Assembly: GCF_047511655.1 (NCBI RefSeq)
Contig: NC_133389.1
Coordinates: 29,177,501 to 29,241,500 of the forward strand
Source of the DNA: Castor canadensis
Lineage: Eukaryota > Chordata > Mammalia > Rodentia > Castoridae
DNA length: 64,000 nt
Direction: 5' to 3'
How positions within the stretch are numbered: the stretch's first letter is position 1; each line of letters begins with the position of its first letter. A program made the position numbers and the translations under genes. Shown piece after piece: positions 30,250 to 42,479 of the stretch. The notes below the pieces were generated by a model that saw only the letters and a list, made by a program, of their open reading frames with translations, ran no database searches and had not been told where the DNA came from.

Positions 30250-33200
30250 GGCGTGCTGCTCGGTTCTTGGGTGGAAGACTGTTTTCGGAACCGTCAAGTT
30301 GCGTTTTGGAATCTCTCTGTCCTGCCCTTATGGCTGATGCTATCGTTCGGTGAGGTCTGTCACGAGATAAGGCCCCTGCCTCCCCCCAGTGCTTCCTCGC
30401 GTGGTCGAGAGAAGCTTGGGTTGTTTTTTGGGGGGGGGGGTTGGGGGGAGAACACTGCCTTCAATAATCGGCCTTCAACCCTGATATTTTTTGAGTGCCT
30501 AGGTACGAAATCGGCAAAAGTCCCTGTTACGGGGTTTGTCTTGTCTTTGCGTTCCTTTTGCTCTTGAGGGAAAAAAAATGTTTATTCTTCGCCTTATAGC
30601 AAGGTCATAACTTTATTGTTGATACCGATGTGTAGTAGGGGTTTGAAGTAGGGGTGGTTGCGGATTAAACAGGAAAAGATTCCCCCCCGACCAGATCTTC
30701 AGAGAACCCTTAACTGAAACAAAACTAAGCATGCCAAATAAGCCGGATGGAAAAACGAATTAGTGGTGACATGTGGGATATTTACAGATAGAAGTCCTGA
30801 TTTTTTTTTTTCTTCAAAAAATGTGCTTCAAAGTAGAGATGAGTGTAAACTTAAAACTAAAGGAACTGCAACCACTTTGTAAAACATGTGAGTGTTGTTA
30901 GGATCAGTTTATTGAATCTGGTAAGGGATTCGGTTTTGTATATTGTTGTGGGGAATGGAGTGGGGAAGGATATTGGCTAGTTACCTGGTACGAGTGGACA
31001 TCAGCAAAAGAAAGGATGTTCTCTAAAGGAGATTGCACAGGGCCTATCAGTTTTCCTCTTGCTGTTTCAAACCATACTGTCCAGTAAAAAGTATGTTAAT
31101 GCACGTTATTCCATACCAGTTTATACAGACAACTATGATAGTAGGATGTTGGACTGTAGGATGTTCGCAGTTTATGACTGAGGGTTTTAGTGGCTCAGTG
31201 CCCCAGCTGTGCAGCTTTTAACACCTGTTGAGCTCTTCATACAACCAGAACTGAGTCTCATCTCTGAAATTCATGCCTTAGGCTCAGGTTGAGAAGACTG
31301 AACTTTGAAGTTAAATATATTTCTTACCTGCAATATTGTCTTCATTTTTTTGTGTGGTAACAGATGTCTACGACTTTTCATTTTCCTTTTCTTTTTCCTG
31401 ATGAAAACTTCTCCAGGACTTGTATTAGACTTTTATAAATTATTATTGGTCAAAAATTAATGTAAAGTGGAGAAGTAACTTGATACATCATCCATACAGG
31501 GCAGAAATGTTAGTGCACAGATTGGAGTAGAACCTGGAACAGGAAAATGATGGAAACTAAAGAAGCTTTTTCTCCCCCTCCTCTTTCTGCCTCCCCTTTT
31601 CCCTTTCTCAGACTTGCATTTTGTTCTGTGGATAAAGCGTCATCATCTCTTCCTGTAAATCAGTTGTCTTTGCATCATCCTGTACTCACGCCCCCTCATC
31701 ACAACTCACATCAGATGACCAACAGAGACTTGACTGGTTAGAGTTTTCAAAGGAGGGGAGGGGAGGGGGAGGGTATAGGCCAAGTAGGTGCTGGAAAAGT
31801 TGTCTGCTCTTTTTTTGCCTCAGCTACTCAGGGCAGGCCCCTGTTACCTGCCATTTAAAGATGAACTGTACCACCCCCCCCACTACAGGCAGTGATGATG
31901 TTGGCACATATCGTCACTGTAATAATGGTGGTTATTACATGCTTGGCTCTAGTATAAATACTTCATGCATACGTTTTTATTAATTCATTAAAAAATTGAA
32001 GTACGACGATCTAACCTGACTTAGATCACATGGTTTGCGAGCAGAAATGCTGGGATTTTAAATACCAGTTATCAAGCTTTAGAGTCTGCTCTTCAGAGCC
32101 CATCCTAGGTTCGTTTACATACGTTGGGTTCTAGGTGGGGTTTCTAGCCATCTTCTTCCAATTTATGGTCAATTAAATGATAAACGGCATTCTTATGTAA
32201 CGTGACATTGGAAGGAAAACAGGAGAGCTGACTAAAAACTACTTAAAGAAGAGAAAGGGAAGAAATATCTAGGGCCCTCAGGATAATGGTCTCTGTTTCA
32301 TGTTATATTCTGATGGCCAGAGTCAAGTAAATTACAGGCCCAGAAAAAATTATGGGCATTAGTTTTTTGGCTGTCTTCTTGGCAGTAGAGGAAATAGGCT
32401 GATCTGGGTGCCACATATTTGGCTATTGACATTGCTGTTGTGAGGATTTCCAATACCCTTCAGGGCCCTTCCCTACAAATCAGGATAGGACCCAGTATAA
32501 CCTGAGCAGTTCACATCTAGCTGGTGCTGTATCTATACTAAAGACCGGGAATTTGGGGAAATGTCATTCTCAGTATGGCTTATTGACCCTGTGCCTCTAC
32601 TCTTTAGGCCTGGGGGGGATCACTTGATGAGGCACCTTCTGTAGAACCTTACAGAACCTGTAGAATCTTAGGGGGCTACCTGACAGTTTCAGTCTTCAAG
32701 ACTGGTTTGTGAGCCAGTACCAGAGGTCTGGTGGTCACAGAAGAATATGGCAGCTGTACACTTTGCTGCCTTTTAGTCTAAGTGACCAGTGGAGTACTAG
32801 TCCACCTCTTTTCCAGCTCTTCTGGGAGAGAGAATTTGGTCAGGGACCACTTCTGGTCATCTAGAGCCTGGGGATTTGGAGTCATCTGATAGGTTGAGGG
32901 AAAAGAAAGGGAGTGGGGGGAGTTCTCTAAGAAGGGAAAATGTGGCCTGCTTAGTCAAAGATGTTTATAACAGTGTTGGGGATATAGCAACAATTTCAGA
33001 GATGAAATTACTGAGTTCACTGGTTGCTCACTTCTAGCATCTGTGTGGTTAGGAGTTGAAGAGATGGTTAACTAGTTTGTTAACAAGTTGTGAATTAATG
33101 TGGTGCAAGATCTGATAGGGAGATGGGATGTTAATAAAGGGTTGAGATTACAGGTCCTCATCACCCTACCCCAACTATTGGGCGGGGAAACTGACTAATA

Positions 33201-33550
33201 GATATGCTATAACAATCTACCATGTGATTCTAAGCTATTATCAGGAGATACAAGTAAAAATTTCAGAACTTTTCCTGAGATGTGTTTGAAGGCATGTCTC
33301 AAACTAAATAAATAGTAATTTAAAATGAAATAGACGATTTCTAGTAGTCAGTGAATCGATATATTCTCAAGTATAGCAGGCATGTTTGCATTTGTTTGCT
33401 ATGTAAGTCTGTACCCTTCCTCCAGTAAACGTGAATATCTTTTCTGATAAAGCTGACAGTTTTCTGACTGTAACGTTCTCCACATGTGTCTTCGAACTAT
33501 CATTTTTGCCTTTGTTCTGGATTGGATGTTAACTATTTTTAGTGTCAAAC
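30250..33550. other. SINE-free 5' part of PIAS2 intron 1
   Basis: Only a MIR (31920-32075), G-runs (30200-30212, 30431-30441) and short homopolymers are seen. No other feature is supported; conserved intronic regulation is possible. Confidence 0.4.
31920..32075 (+). repeat. MIR
   Basis: TATTACATGCTTGGCTCTAG, TTATTAATTCATTAAAAAAT and AGCAGAAATGCTGGGATTTT. Confidence 0.5.
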
Positions 33551-33772
33551 GAGCTGGGTGAGGTGGCTCACACTTGTAATCCAGACCATCTGGGAGGCTG
33601 AGATCAAGAGGATAAAGGTTGAAGGCCAGCCTGGGCAAATAATTCGAAAGATTCTCATCTCTAAAATAACCAGAGCAAAATGGATTGGAGGTGTGGCTCA
33701 AGTGGTAGAACGCCTGCTTTGCAAGTATAAAGTCTTGAGTTCAAACCCCAGGCCCACCAAAAAAAAGTAAAA
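33550..33772 (+). repeat. B1-ID SINE
   Basis: GAGCTGGGTGAGGTGGCTCA to AAACCCCAGGCCCACCAAAA. Confidence 0.88.
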
Positions 33773-34264
33773 TATAGTGGTTTTTAGTATTGTCACAAAG
33801 TCATTAACACCATTAATTTCAGAACATTTTTTTCTCATTCCAAAAGAAATCCCATATGTATTAGCAAAAGTCACTCATTTCTTCTTTTCCCTAGCCCTTG
33901 ACATCAACTAATCCATTGTCTCTGTGGATTTGCCTATTCTGAACATTTCATATAAATGGAATCATACAACCTGTGGCTTTCTGTGTCCAACTTCTTTAAT
34001 TTAGCATGTTTTCAATGCTCATCCATGTTGTAGCATGTACCAGTACTTCATTCCCCTTTTTTTGACTGAATTCCATTGTGTGGATATTACATTTTGTTTA
34101 TCCACTCATGAATTGATGGACATTTGGGTTTCCAATTTTTTTGCTACTATGAGTATTCATCTACAAGTGTACAGATTTTCTGTGGACATACATTTTCAGT
34201 TCTCTTGGGTAGATACCTAGGAGTGGATTTGCTGAGTAATGTGGTAATTCTATGTTTAACTTTT

Positions 34265-34345
34265 TGGTTGGGGATACAGATCAGTGATAGAGGACTTGCC
34301 TGGTGTGCTTAAGGCTTTGGATTTGATCCCCAGCACTTCGAGTAA
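34265..34345 (+). repeat. ID-like SINE in L1
   Basis: GGGGATACAGATCAGTGATA to TTTGATCCCCAGCACTTCGA. Confidence 0.85.
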
Positions 34346-34607
34346 ACTAAATGCTTCTTCCCTTTTTTTAATCTGCTTTAGAAGCTGTCAGGCTGCTTTC
34401 CAAAGCCACACTACCATTTTACTTTGCCATCTGCAATGGTTCAGGACGCTAACACCTGTTTCCTTGCCTTTGTTACTGTATGTCTGTCTTGATTATTCCA
34501 TGCTAGTGGCTGTAAAGTGTCATCTTAAGGCTTTTCCCTGACGACTAGTAATTTCTAGCATATTTTCATTTGTTTATTGACCATTTGCATACATTCTTTG
34601 ATTTAAA

Positions 34608-34690
34608 AAAATTTTTTGGCAGTGCTGGGGATTAATCCTTGGACCCTGGCACATGCTAGGCACTGAATTATGATCCCATTCCTCCTTGGA
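34608..34690 (-). repeat. ID-like SINE in L1
   Basis: TTGGCAGTGCTGGGGATTAA to CACTGAATTATGATCCCATT. Confidence 0.8.
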
Positions 34691-34797
34691 TTTTTAAAAA
34701 TTAAGTTACAAATTATATTTTTTAGAGACAAAGTCTTTCTTAGATACATGGTTTGTAGATAAATGTTTACTCCCATTCTGTGGGCTATCTTTTCGGT

Positions 34798-35200
34798 TTC
34801 TTTTCTCCTTCCTTCCTTTCTTTCCTTTTTCCAGTTCTTCCTTTCCTTCCTAGATGGGGTCTTCTGTAGCCCAGGCTGGCCTTCAACTTGCAGTCCCTCC
34901 TGCTTCAGCCTCCCAAGTGCTGGAATTACAGGAATGAGCAACCATGCCTGGCTCTTCACTATTTCTTCCTTTTCTTCTTCCCTCCCTCCCTCCCTCCCTC
35001 TTTTCCTTCCTTCTCTTTTTCTTTTTTTTTGCCTTTTCCTTCCCTCCTTCCTTTCCTTCCCTCTCTTCCCTTCCTTCTGTCTTTCCTTCCCTCCCTCCCT
35101 TCCTCCTTCCCTTCTCTCCTTGTACTGAAAATTAAATCCAGGCCTTGTACTTGTTAGGCAAGCACTCTACCACTTGATTTATGTTCCAGCCCTCTTTTTA
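34798..35200 (-). repeat. SINEs with long pyrimidine tracts
   Basis: B1 unit 34855-34957 (GTAGCCCAGGCTGGCCTTCA) between TTCC-rich tracts (34798-34850 and 34965-35120), then an ID unit 35125-35195. The tracts give spurious Ser/Leu/Phe-rich frames. Confidence 0.85.
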
Positions 35201-35479
35201 CTTTCTTCATAGTGACCTTTGGAGCACAAAAGTTTCTAATTTTTATGACATTCAATTCATCTGTTTTTTTCTTCTGTCTTTGCTTTTTCTTTTTGCATTG
35301 GGTCTAAGATCCAGTGCCATGAAGGTTATGCCTATTTTCATCAAAGAGTTTTAGATAAAACTTTATGTTGTTCATTTAGATTTCTTTCCTCCTTCTTCAG
35401 TGGGACTGTTCTCCCGTTGAGTTTTCCTGACAGCTAGTCTACTTTCATTTAGGTACTGAATTTTTAAGAATTGAAACAA

Positions 35480-35925
35480 TGGCCAGGCATGGTAGCTCAT
35501 CCCTGTAATCTCATCTACTTGGGAGGTATACATTGGGGGAATTGAGTTTTGAGGTCAACCCTGGCCAAAAAAGTTAGGAAGACCTCATCTCAACCAACAA
35601 TCCAGGTGTGGTGGTCTGCATCTATAATTCCAGTGATGCAGGAGGCTGTAGGTAGAATTGGGTGTCCAAGGGCTGGTGGAGTGGCTCAAGTGATAGAGTG
35701 CCTGCCTAGAAAGGATGAGGCCCTGAGTTCAAACTCCAGTACCACCAAAATAGAACAAAAAAGATATACAAAGAAGAATTGGGGGTCCAAGGCTGACTCA
35801 AGGCCCTATCTAAAAAATAAAGCAAAAGGATTTTGGTGTGGCTGAAGTGGTAGAGCACCTGCCTAGCAAGCATGATGCTCTGAGTTTAAATTGCAATATC
35901 AATCTCCCCCAAAAAATAGGGGAAA
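35480..35925 (+). repeat. B1-like SINE and two ID-like SINEs
   Basis: B1 from 35480 (GGCCAGGCATGGTAGCTCAT), ID 35670-35765 (GGGCTGGTGGAGTGGCTCAA) and ID 35825-35925 (GAAGTGGTAGAGCACCTGCC). Confidence 0.82.
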
Positions 35926-36689
35926 AAAAATCTGAAGCACAGTTGAATTAAAGTAAAAGTGATGTGAAGTAAATTGGTATTAGAGCCCAAGCTATTCTAT
36001 ATTTGTGTTCATTTTGAATCCACTAGTAACATGGACTTTAGAGTTTTTAGAAAAAATTGTTTGAAATGCAGAGGTTTTTTTTTGCAGGTAAGATCTTTTG
36101 TGACTTTACAGGGAATATAATCATACCATAAACATTCAGAACTCTTCATTTGGTTACTCTGGTCAGTAAAAGCAGACCTTGGTTATGTCACAGAAATTAT
36201 CTTTTGTGTTTTGATATTAACATTGAAAAATTATGGTTATCAATTGTATGACCTTGGACAAGTTGTTTGACCTTTTCCCTAATCTGAAAAATACCATTTT
36301 TTTATTGTTACTTCCATTAATCTTTTCAAAGAATGAAAGCAGTACTTATGCAGACGATGGAAAAATTCAGTAAGAAGAGTTAGTACCTTTCCTCTTACAT
36401 CCCACTGGCCACTATACCTGCTTTCTAAAGAGGTTTTTCTTTTTCTTTCTTTTTTACAATAAATTCCAAAAGCCTAAAAACAATGTTGTTTAAACTCTAA
36501 ATAATATTTCTTGGCTCTGTAGTAAATAAGAAATTTATGTCATTTTCCACCTTTCATGGCACTTTTGATTTGTATCAGTTTTACATTTTTTTAATTGATG
36601 GACTTTCTGTAATAGTTAAATATCTTTTTTCTTTACCTATGAATTATCGATAGTCTACTCTCTTCACTTCCCAGTCTTTTGTTGTTGTT

Positions 36690-36772
36690 GTTGGGGATGG
36701 TACTGAATTCAAGGTCTTGCCCTTATTAAGCAAGTGCTCTTACCACATGAGCCATTCTGCCAGTCCCAAATC
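36690..36772 (-). repeat. ID-like SINE
   Basis: TTGGGGATGGTACTGAATTC to GAGCCATTCTGCCAGTCCC. Confidence 0.8.
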
Positions 36773-37164
36773 CCAGTCTTTTTGAGAAGGATTTAATACC
36801 CATTCATTTCTATTGCTTCTGCTCCTCTTCTCCTATTGGCCTTTGTTTTCTATTATTAGTACTATCTCATGGTCAAGGTTTATAGCATTTATATTGTGTT
36901 TTATTACTCTTGTAAAAGTTTTTTTCCTGTGTGTCTTAAAGAAGGATTCTAGAAAATGAATATGAATAATTGCTCTTTAAATATATTGATGGACATATTA
37001 GTCATTATAGATTCGAGTACTGTGGAATTTTATTATTAAACCTATAGTCCTTAAAGGTAAAATTGAACAAAGTCCTGCTTGAGTGAGAGAACCCAATGAA
37101 ATTATTTTTAAAGTATAATATTACAATGTGTTTTTAATCTTGTAACCATTAAACTTTTCTTTTT

Positions 37165-37925
37165 TAGTTTTTTTTGATGGGCCTAGGGTTCGAACTCGGC
37201 TTTTGTGCTTGCAGAGCAGTTGCTCTGTCACTTGAGCCATACTTACAGTCCTCAGTGTTTCTTGATAGACTTTCCAGAGTCTTGGACTTTATTTTCTAAT
37301 TTGGGAAGGTTGCTTTCCAGACCTCTTGTTTAGCTGTCATCCTGGGATTACTTTGCATTGTACTGCTGGTTTATGTGGATCCCATGTTGTCATCTTTTTT
37401 CTTTTTTTCTTCTTTTTGGTGGCCTCATACTTTCTAGGCAGGCACTCTTACTTCTTGCCAGCCATTTTTTTTGTGTTGAGTATTTTTGAGGTAGGGTCTC
37501 AGGAACTATTTGCCTGAGGCTGGCTTTGAACCAAGATTCTCCTGATCTCTGCCTTCCCAGTAGCCACCAGCACCTGGCTCTTTCTCTTTTTTTAGATATC
37601 TTTTTAAATTTACTGGAATGCAGTCTTGAGTAGTTGTTTCTGGAAGCATATACTGGTGGTAAATATTTCTTATGTTTTAAGATATTCGGGCTTGTCTTTG
37701 TCCCTGATTGAAGGTTTTTTTGTTTTTTTTTTTTTTTTTTGCATTGCGGGAGTTTGAACTTAGGGCCTGTATCTTGAGCCACTCCACCAGCCCTTTTTTG
37801 TGATGGGTATTTTTGAGATAGGGTCTTGCAAACTATTTGCCCTGGCTGGCTTCGAATCGTGATCCTCCTGTTCTCTGCCTCCTGAGTAGCTAGGATTACA
37901 GGTGTGAGTCACTGGGGCATGGCAT
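37165..37925 (-). repeat. Three minus-strand SINEs
   Basis: ID 37165-37255 (GGTTCGAACTCGGCTTTTGT), composite 37405-37580 (ACTATTTGCCTGAGGCTGGC) and composite 37725-37925 (GGAGTTTGAACTTAGGGCCT). A long T-run precedes the third. Confidence 0.85.
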
Positions 37926-38014
37926 ACTGTTTGCAGTAAACTTTTTACCTAAATATATGTGTGTGTATATGTGTAAGTATATTCTAATATAATGAATTAC
38001 AAAGTATGGAACTT

Positions 38015-38104
38015 AGGGCTGGGAGTGTGGCTCAAGCAGTAGAGTACCTGGTTAGCAAGCTCAGGGCCCTGAGTTCTAATTCCAGTACCACAAACACACA
38101 CACA

Positions 38105-38167
<63 letters not shown>
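38015..38167 (+). repeat. ID-like SINE ending in (CA)n
   Basis: GGGCTGGGAGTGTGGCTCAA to TTCCAGTACCACAAACACAC, then about 70 bases of CA repeat (38094-38167). The microsatellite has replaced the SINE tail. Cys/Val and Thr/His-rich frames here are artefacts. Confidence 0.9.
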
Positions 38168-38168
<1 letters not shown>

Positions 38169-38424
38169 GTAGAAGTATAGACCTGCATAAGAGGTGATGG
38201 GACAGTTTGTTATTCTTTGAGAGAAAAGTATGCATTTGAATCATTTTTACACTATATACAAAATCAATTCTAGATGGATTTGAGACATATGAGAAAGGTT
38301 AAAAAAAACATACAACTTTTATAAGATGATAATGGAATATAGCTTTCAAGTACTGTTGAAAAATTTCTTGAACAAGATTCAGAAGCACTATCCATAAAAA
38401 AAGTCTGATAAATTCAACCCTTTT

Positions 38425-38714
38425 AATAATGTTCATAATGATTGTAAGTACATAAACATCAGTAACATTGCCATTTATATATTAAGTGTATGTACTACAG
38501 ATAATTGTATGTGCTATATGTTTATATGGCTGACAGCCTGGCAGTGTATGGGATTGTTTACAACAGCATCACTGCAAACACACAATACATTGCACTGAAA
38601 CTTTATGATGGCACAAGGTCACCGGACGGTAGGAATTTTTTAGTTCCTTTATAATCTTAGGGGACTACTGCCTTATGTACAGTTATCAAAGCGTTGGTAT
38701 GTGGGGCATGACTC
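38425..38714. mobile_element. MER2/Tigger2-type DNA transposon remnant
   Basis: AAGTACATAAACATCAGTAA, AATTGTATGTGCTATATGTT, TTATAATCTTAGGGGACTAC and the terminal GGGGCATGACT follow the MER2/Tigger2 3' half. Confidence 0.7.
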
Positions 38715-39044
38715 TATAAGTTATAAAACAACAGTTTCTTCAGAAATTTGAAAGCTTTGTTCCAGGAACTTAAAACACTTAGTGTTGTTAATAAGCGGTC
38801 CCATACACAGGTGATAGTTATCCTTTTGTAGTAATCTCCTTTATAGTCTTTACGATGATCTCTATCTCTGTGTCTTTGGTGTTGTGAAATGTATCTAGTT
38901 TAGTGGGCCAGTTTTCATTCCTTCTGGTGTCTTAGAACCTATTCAGTACTTTTGCTTTTGCTTATTTTTTTTTTTTCTTCCTTGAGGTACTGAGGATTGA
39001 AGGACTTGGAATTACCTTCAACTTTGATAACTTTCCCCCCACCC

Positions 39045-39230
39045 CTTTTTTTTTTTCTTCTTCTTTTTTTCTAAGCTTTTCTTTTTTGTGCTGGAGATTG
39101 AACCTAGTGTTTCTTGCATGCTAAATACTTGCTCTACCACTGAACTACACCTCTAGTCCCTCTCTCAGCCCAGGCTGGCCTTGAACTCACAATCCTTATA
39201 CCTCAGCCTCCCTAGTTCTGGAGCTGAGAC
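39045..39230 (-). repeat. ID-like and B1-like SINE
   Basis: GTGCTGGAGATTGAACCTAG and AGCCCAGGCTGGCCTTGAAC. Confidence 0.8.
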
Positions 39231-39609
39231 TCTTGACAGATAAATATTGGAGAGGTTATTATTGGACTTCGACAGTTTGTTTACATTCTGCAAGATTTCC
39301 TTGACTTTGTCTTTAAAATCTATAGAACTTATTTCAGTAATCATATTTTTCTTCATTAGAACTCTATCCTTATATTTTTCTTTTTAAAAAATTTCTTTGG
39401 TTTGTGTATTAAGGCATACCACACTAATTTTTATCTTTTAAGTTCTTAAATTATTTGATAGGTACAAAAGATTTTAACACATTTGATATAAGTAAATAAA
39501 TGTACATGTATTTACCACCCATTTAAGGTATTACCAGAGGTTACAGCTTATCTACCATGACCACATCTACCTTTACTAAGCCACTGTACTGAATTTTGGA
39601 TTTATCATT

Positions 39610-40070
39610 CTTTTTTTGGGTGGCATTGGGGTTTGAACTTGGCCTCCAGCTTGCTAGGCAGGCGCTCTTAACACTTGAGCTACTCTGCCAGCCCTGGACT
39701 TATCATACTTGTGTTGATCTTTTCACATAACTATAAAGTTTATGCTTTAAAATTTTGTATAAATGGAATAATGCTACATGTATCTGGGGGATTCATATAT
39801 CATTTTCTATTCTTCATGGTATATGAATATAACTTAGTTTATCCATTCCCTTGGTGGAGATGAGGGTAGCTTCTATCTTTTTTTCTGTTACAGGAACCCA
39901 AATCCCTTTTTTACATTTCTGAAATCCAAAAAACTTTGAAAATTAAAAATCTTAGACTTAGCTTGTGGAAAAGTGATGACTTTTTTTTTTGCAGTGCCAA
40001 AGAATTGAACCCAGAGCCTTGGGCATGTTACACAAGCACTCCACCATTGAGTTACACTCCCACCCTGATT
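39610..40070 (-). repeat. Two ID-like SINEs
   Basis: 39610-39698 (GCATTGGGGTTTGAACTTGG) and 39980-40070 (TGCAGTGCCAAAGAATTGAA). Confidence 0.82.
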
Positions 40071-40404
40071 TGTAATTTTTTATGAAGCTTACTTAGTGTG
40101 AATATTTGTATGTTTCACTCCAGAATTGCTGGTTTTTAAGATACGTGCATATTCAACAATATTGAATATCTGTTTTCTGAAGATTTGTCAGTTTATACTC
40201 CCTTCAGCAACGCAGAAGTTGTCGTTGCTCAGATTTCTTGCTAACATTTTCCTCAGACTTCAAAAGTTTTTGCCAACGTGTGTTAAATATCAGCCCTAAG
40301 TTTGTTTTTTTCCCTTTTGCTAATTAGTTTGAGCATCTTTTATTATGCTGATTAACCATTCATCTTCCCTCTTCTGACATTCCTATGCTTATCTTTTTCT
40401 TTTT

Positions 40405-41005
40405 TTTTTTTCTTCCTTGAGGTACTGAAGATTGAACCCTGGTCTCCAGCATGCTGGGCAAGCACTGTATCATTTGAGTCATACCCTCCCTGTTTGCTGG
40501 GATTACAGACCTTTGCCACCTCACCTGGCACTATTCATGTCTTTTGCCTATGTTTGTGCTACATTAAAAAAAAAATTATTAATCTCTAGTAGTTCTACAG
40601 TTGAGTTTATGTAGTACAAATTTCTCATTGATTTGGCTCACTTTTTAAAATCTGTTTTATGTGTCTCTTTATGAGCAGAGGTTCTTAATGTTGTTGAGTT
40701 GGGTTTTTTTGTTGTTGTTTTTGTTTTTGTGAGAAACTCAGGGCCTCACACTTGCTAGGCAGATTCTCTAGCACTTTAGTCACTCCATCAGCCCTAGTTT
40801 TTTCTTTTTTTTGGCTGTACTGGGGTTTGAACTCAGGGCCTACATCTTGAGCCACTCCACCAGCCCTTTTTTGTGTGTGATGGGTTTTTCGAGATAGGGG
40901 CTTGCAGACTGTTTGCCAGGGCTGGCTTCTAACCACAGTCCTCCTGATCTCTGTCTCCTGAGTAGTTAGGATTACAGGTGTGAGCCACCAGTGCCCGGCC
41001 CTTGG
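40405..41005 (-). repeat. Cluster of ID-like and B1-ID SINEs
   Basis: 40405-40535 (GAGGTACTGAAGATTGAACC), 40715-40798 (GAGAAACTCAGGGCCTCACA) and composite 40810-41000 (CTGGGGTTTGAACTCAGGGC). Confidence 0.82.
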
Positions 41006-41139
41006 TTTTGAATCTTGTTGGAGAGATCTTTAAACAGATACTCGAAGGTGCTTCCCATAATAATCTTACAAAAGTTGAATTTTTAAAAAAATAAACTTCT
41101 CATTTAATGTTTTAATCCACCTAGAGTTGGATTTTCTCT

Positions 41140-41605
41140 TTTTGGTCTTTTGAGACAAGGTCTCACTATATAGCCCAGTCTAGCCTGAACTTTGGTCCTC
41201 CTGCTCCAACTTCCTGTGTGCTTATACAGGTACCATCATGCCTGGCCTTGGAATTGTTTTTGTACATAGTTTTTTTTGGTGGCTCTAAGGTTTGAACTTA
41301 GGGCCTTACACTTGCTAGGCAGGCGCTCTTACTGCTTGAGCCATTCCACCAGCCCTTTTGTGCATAGTTGTAAGGTGATGCGTATTTTTCTGTCTAAGGA
41401 ATAACAAATCGTACACCGCCTTTATGCTGTGGATTTTTGTTCCACTGTATGTCTGTCCATCCATTCATCCCTCATACTTTGGTCTTTTTTTCCTGAAACA
41501 AGATCTCAGGATGAGTCTCAGGCTGGCTTCAAACTTTCTATCCTCTTGCCTCAGCCTTCCAAGTGCTGAGATTACAGTAGTCACCACTATGCCCAGCTTT
41601 TCATC
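41140..41605 (-). repeat. B1, ID and B1 SINE units
   Basis: B1 41145-41250 (GAGACAAGGTCTCACTATAT), ID 41268-41360 (TTGAACTTAGGGCCTTACAC) and B1 41495-41600 (TCTCAGGCTGGCTTCAAACT). Confidence 0.8.
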
Positions 41606-41986
41606 CTTTCATTCTTTTTTTCATTCTGTGATTGAATAGCCTTTGGTTCTTGACCCTAGTCTGTTAGTCTGTCTATACTAACAGTATCACCATTTTTATA
41701 ATTACTGTAATTTTGTGACAACTTTTATAGAAACAGGTATCTATTGCTCTATAACCTGTCTGAGCAAGGACACAGATCTTGAGGGTATGGATGAGTTTTC
41801 TCAGTCTACTCATGCAGGTCAGGAAAGAGAACATTACTGTTACCCTAGAGATTCCCCTTGCCAGTGACTAACCTCATCCTTCCAAAAGATACTTAGTAGC
41901 CTGACTTTAACATCTTAAATTAGTTGTTCTTGTTTTTGAAGTTTATATAACTGTATAGTGTATAAATTCTATTTCTGTACATGTAG

Positions 41987-42440
41987 CTAGCCCTCTGTAC
42001 CTGCTGGGTTTGCATCCATGAATTCAATCAATGCATGGATTGAAAGCATTTGGAAAAAGCTGGGTGTGGTAGCTCATGCCCATAATCACACCACTCAGGT
42101 TTGAGGCATGAAGATTGAGAGGTTGAGGTCAGCCTGGGCTACATAGTGAGTCCTTGTTTCATAGAAACAACATGTTATTTGGAAAACAAAATTGCCTCTG
42201 TACTGAACATGTACAAATTTTTTTGGTATTTATTTCCTAAACAATACAATGACTACTCTTTACTTAGCATTTATATCATATCAATTATTATAAGTAATCC
42301 AGAGATTTAAATTATACGGGAGAACTATTTGTAGGTTATATGCAAATGCTAGTCATTGTATATAGGGTTTTGAGCATCTTTGGATTTCATTGTCTGCTGG
42401 GGCCCTAAAATCACTTCCAAACTTGGGTATGGAGGTCCAC
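41987..42440. mobile_element. Tigger/pogo-type MITE, split by a B1 SINE
   Basis: TAGCCCTCTGTACCTGCTGG at one end, CTGTACTGAACATGTACAAA and AGGTTATATGCAAATGCTAG inside, and TTGAGCATCTTTGGATTTCA near the other end. The subfamily name is left open. The B1 insertion is 42055-42178. Confidence 0.65.
42055..42178 (+). repeat. B1-like SINE in the MITE
   Basis: AGCTGGGTGTGGTAGCTCAT to CTACATAGTGAGTCCTTGTT. Confidence 0.82.
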
Positions 42441-42479
42441 ATTCTGTTTCTGGCTTTTTTTCCTCTTAAGTTTCATTCA

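Larger units (their letters stand above)
29440..30250. promoter_or_regulatory. CpG-island promoter of PIAS2, probably bidirectional
   Basis: About 800 bases dense in CpG, with several GC boxes (GGGGCGGGGCC near 29717, GGGGGCGGGGC near 29738), a perfect GTCACGTGAC palindrome at 29759-29768 and CGG-triplet runs. No TATA box sits at a useful distance. Both strands have gene starts or candidate exons leaving the island. Confidence 0.85.
33815..35430 (-). mobile_element. L1M-type 3' region, split by SINEs
   Basis: Antisense L1 landmarks: TATAAATGGAATCATACAAC, GGGTAGATACCTAGGAGTGG, GGCTGCTTTCCAAAGCCACA and GGAGCACAAAAGTTTCTAAT. SINEs interrupt it at 34265-34345, 34608-34690 and 34855-35195. Confidence 0.75.
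39240..41760 (-). mobile_element. Old L1 fragments, heavily interrupted
   Basis: Antisense L1-like text recurs between SINEs: TAAATGTACATGTATTTACC, TATAAATGGAATAATGCTAC, TTATACTCCCTTCAGCAACG, AATCCACCTAGAGTTGGATT and TGCTGTGGATTTTTGTTCCA. Individual insertions cannot be separated by eye. Confidence 0.5.

Noticed and set aside
29551-30297. Minus-strand Pro-rich frame of 248 codons across the CpG island, and the 130-codon frame at 29760-30152
   Set aside because: They are antisense to the PIAS2 promoter and first exon, with proline and arginine runs from CGG triplets.
30046-30567. Plus-strand frame of 173 codons after PIAS2 exon 1
   Set aside because: It lies in intron 1 past the donor GTGAGC; composition reflects the CpG island.
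38032-38244. Cys/Val-rich and Thr/His-rich frames
   Set aside because: Translation of the CA microsatellite.
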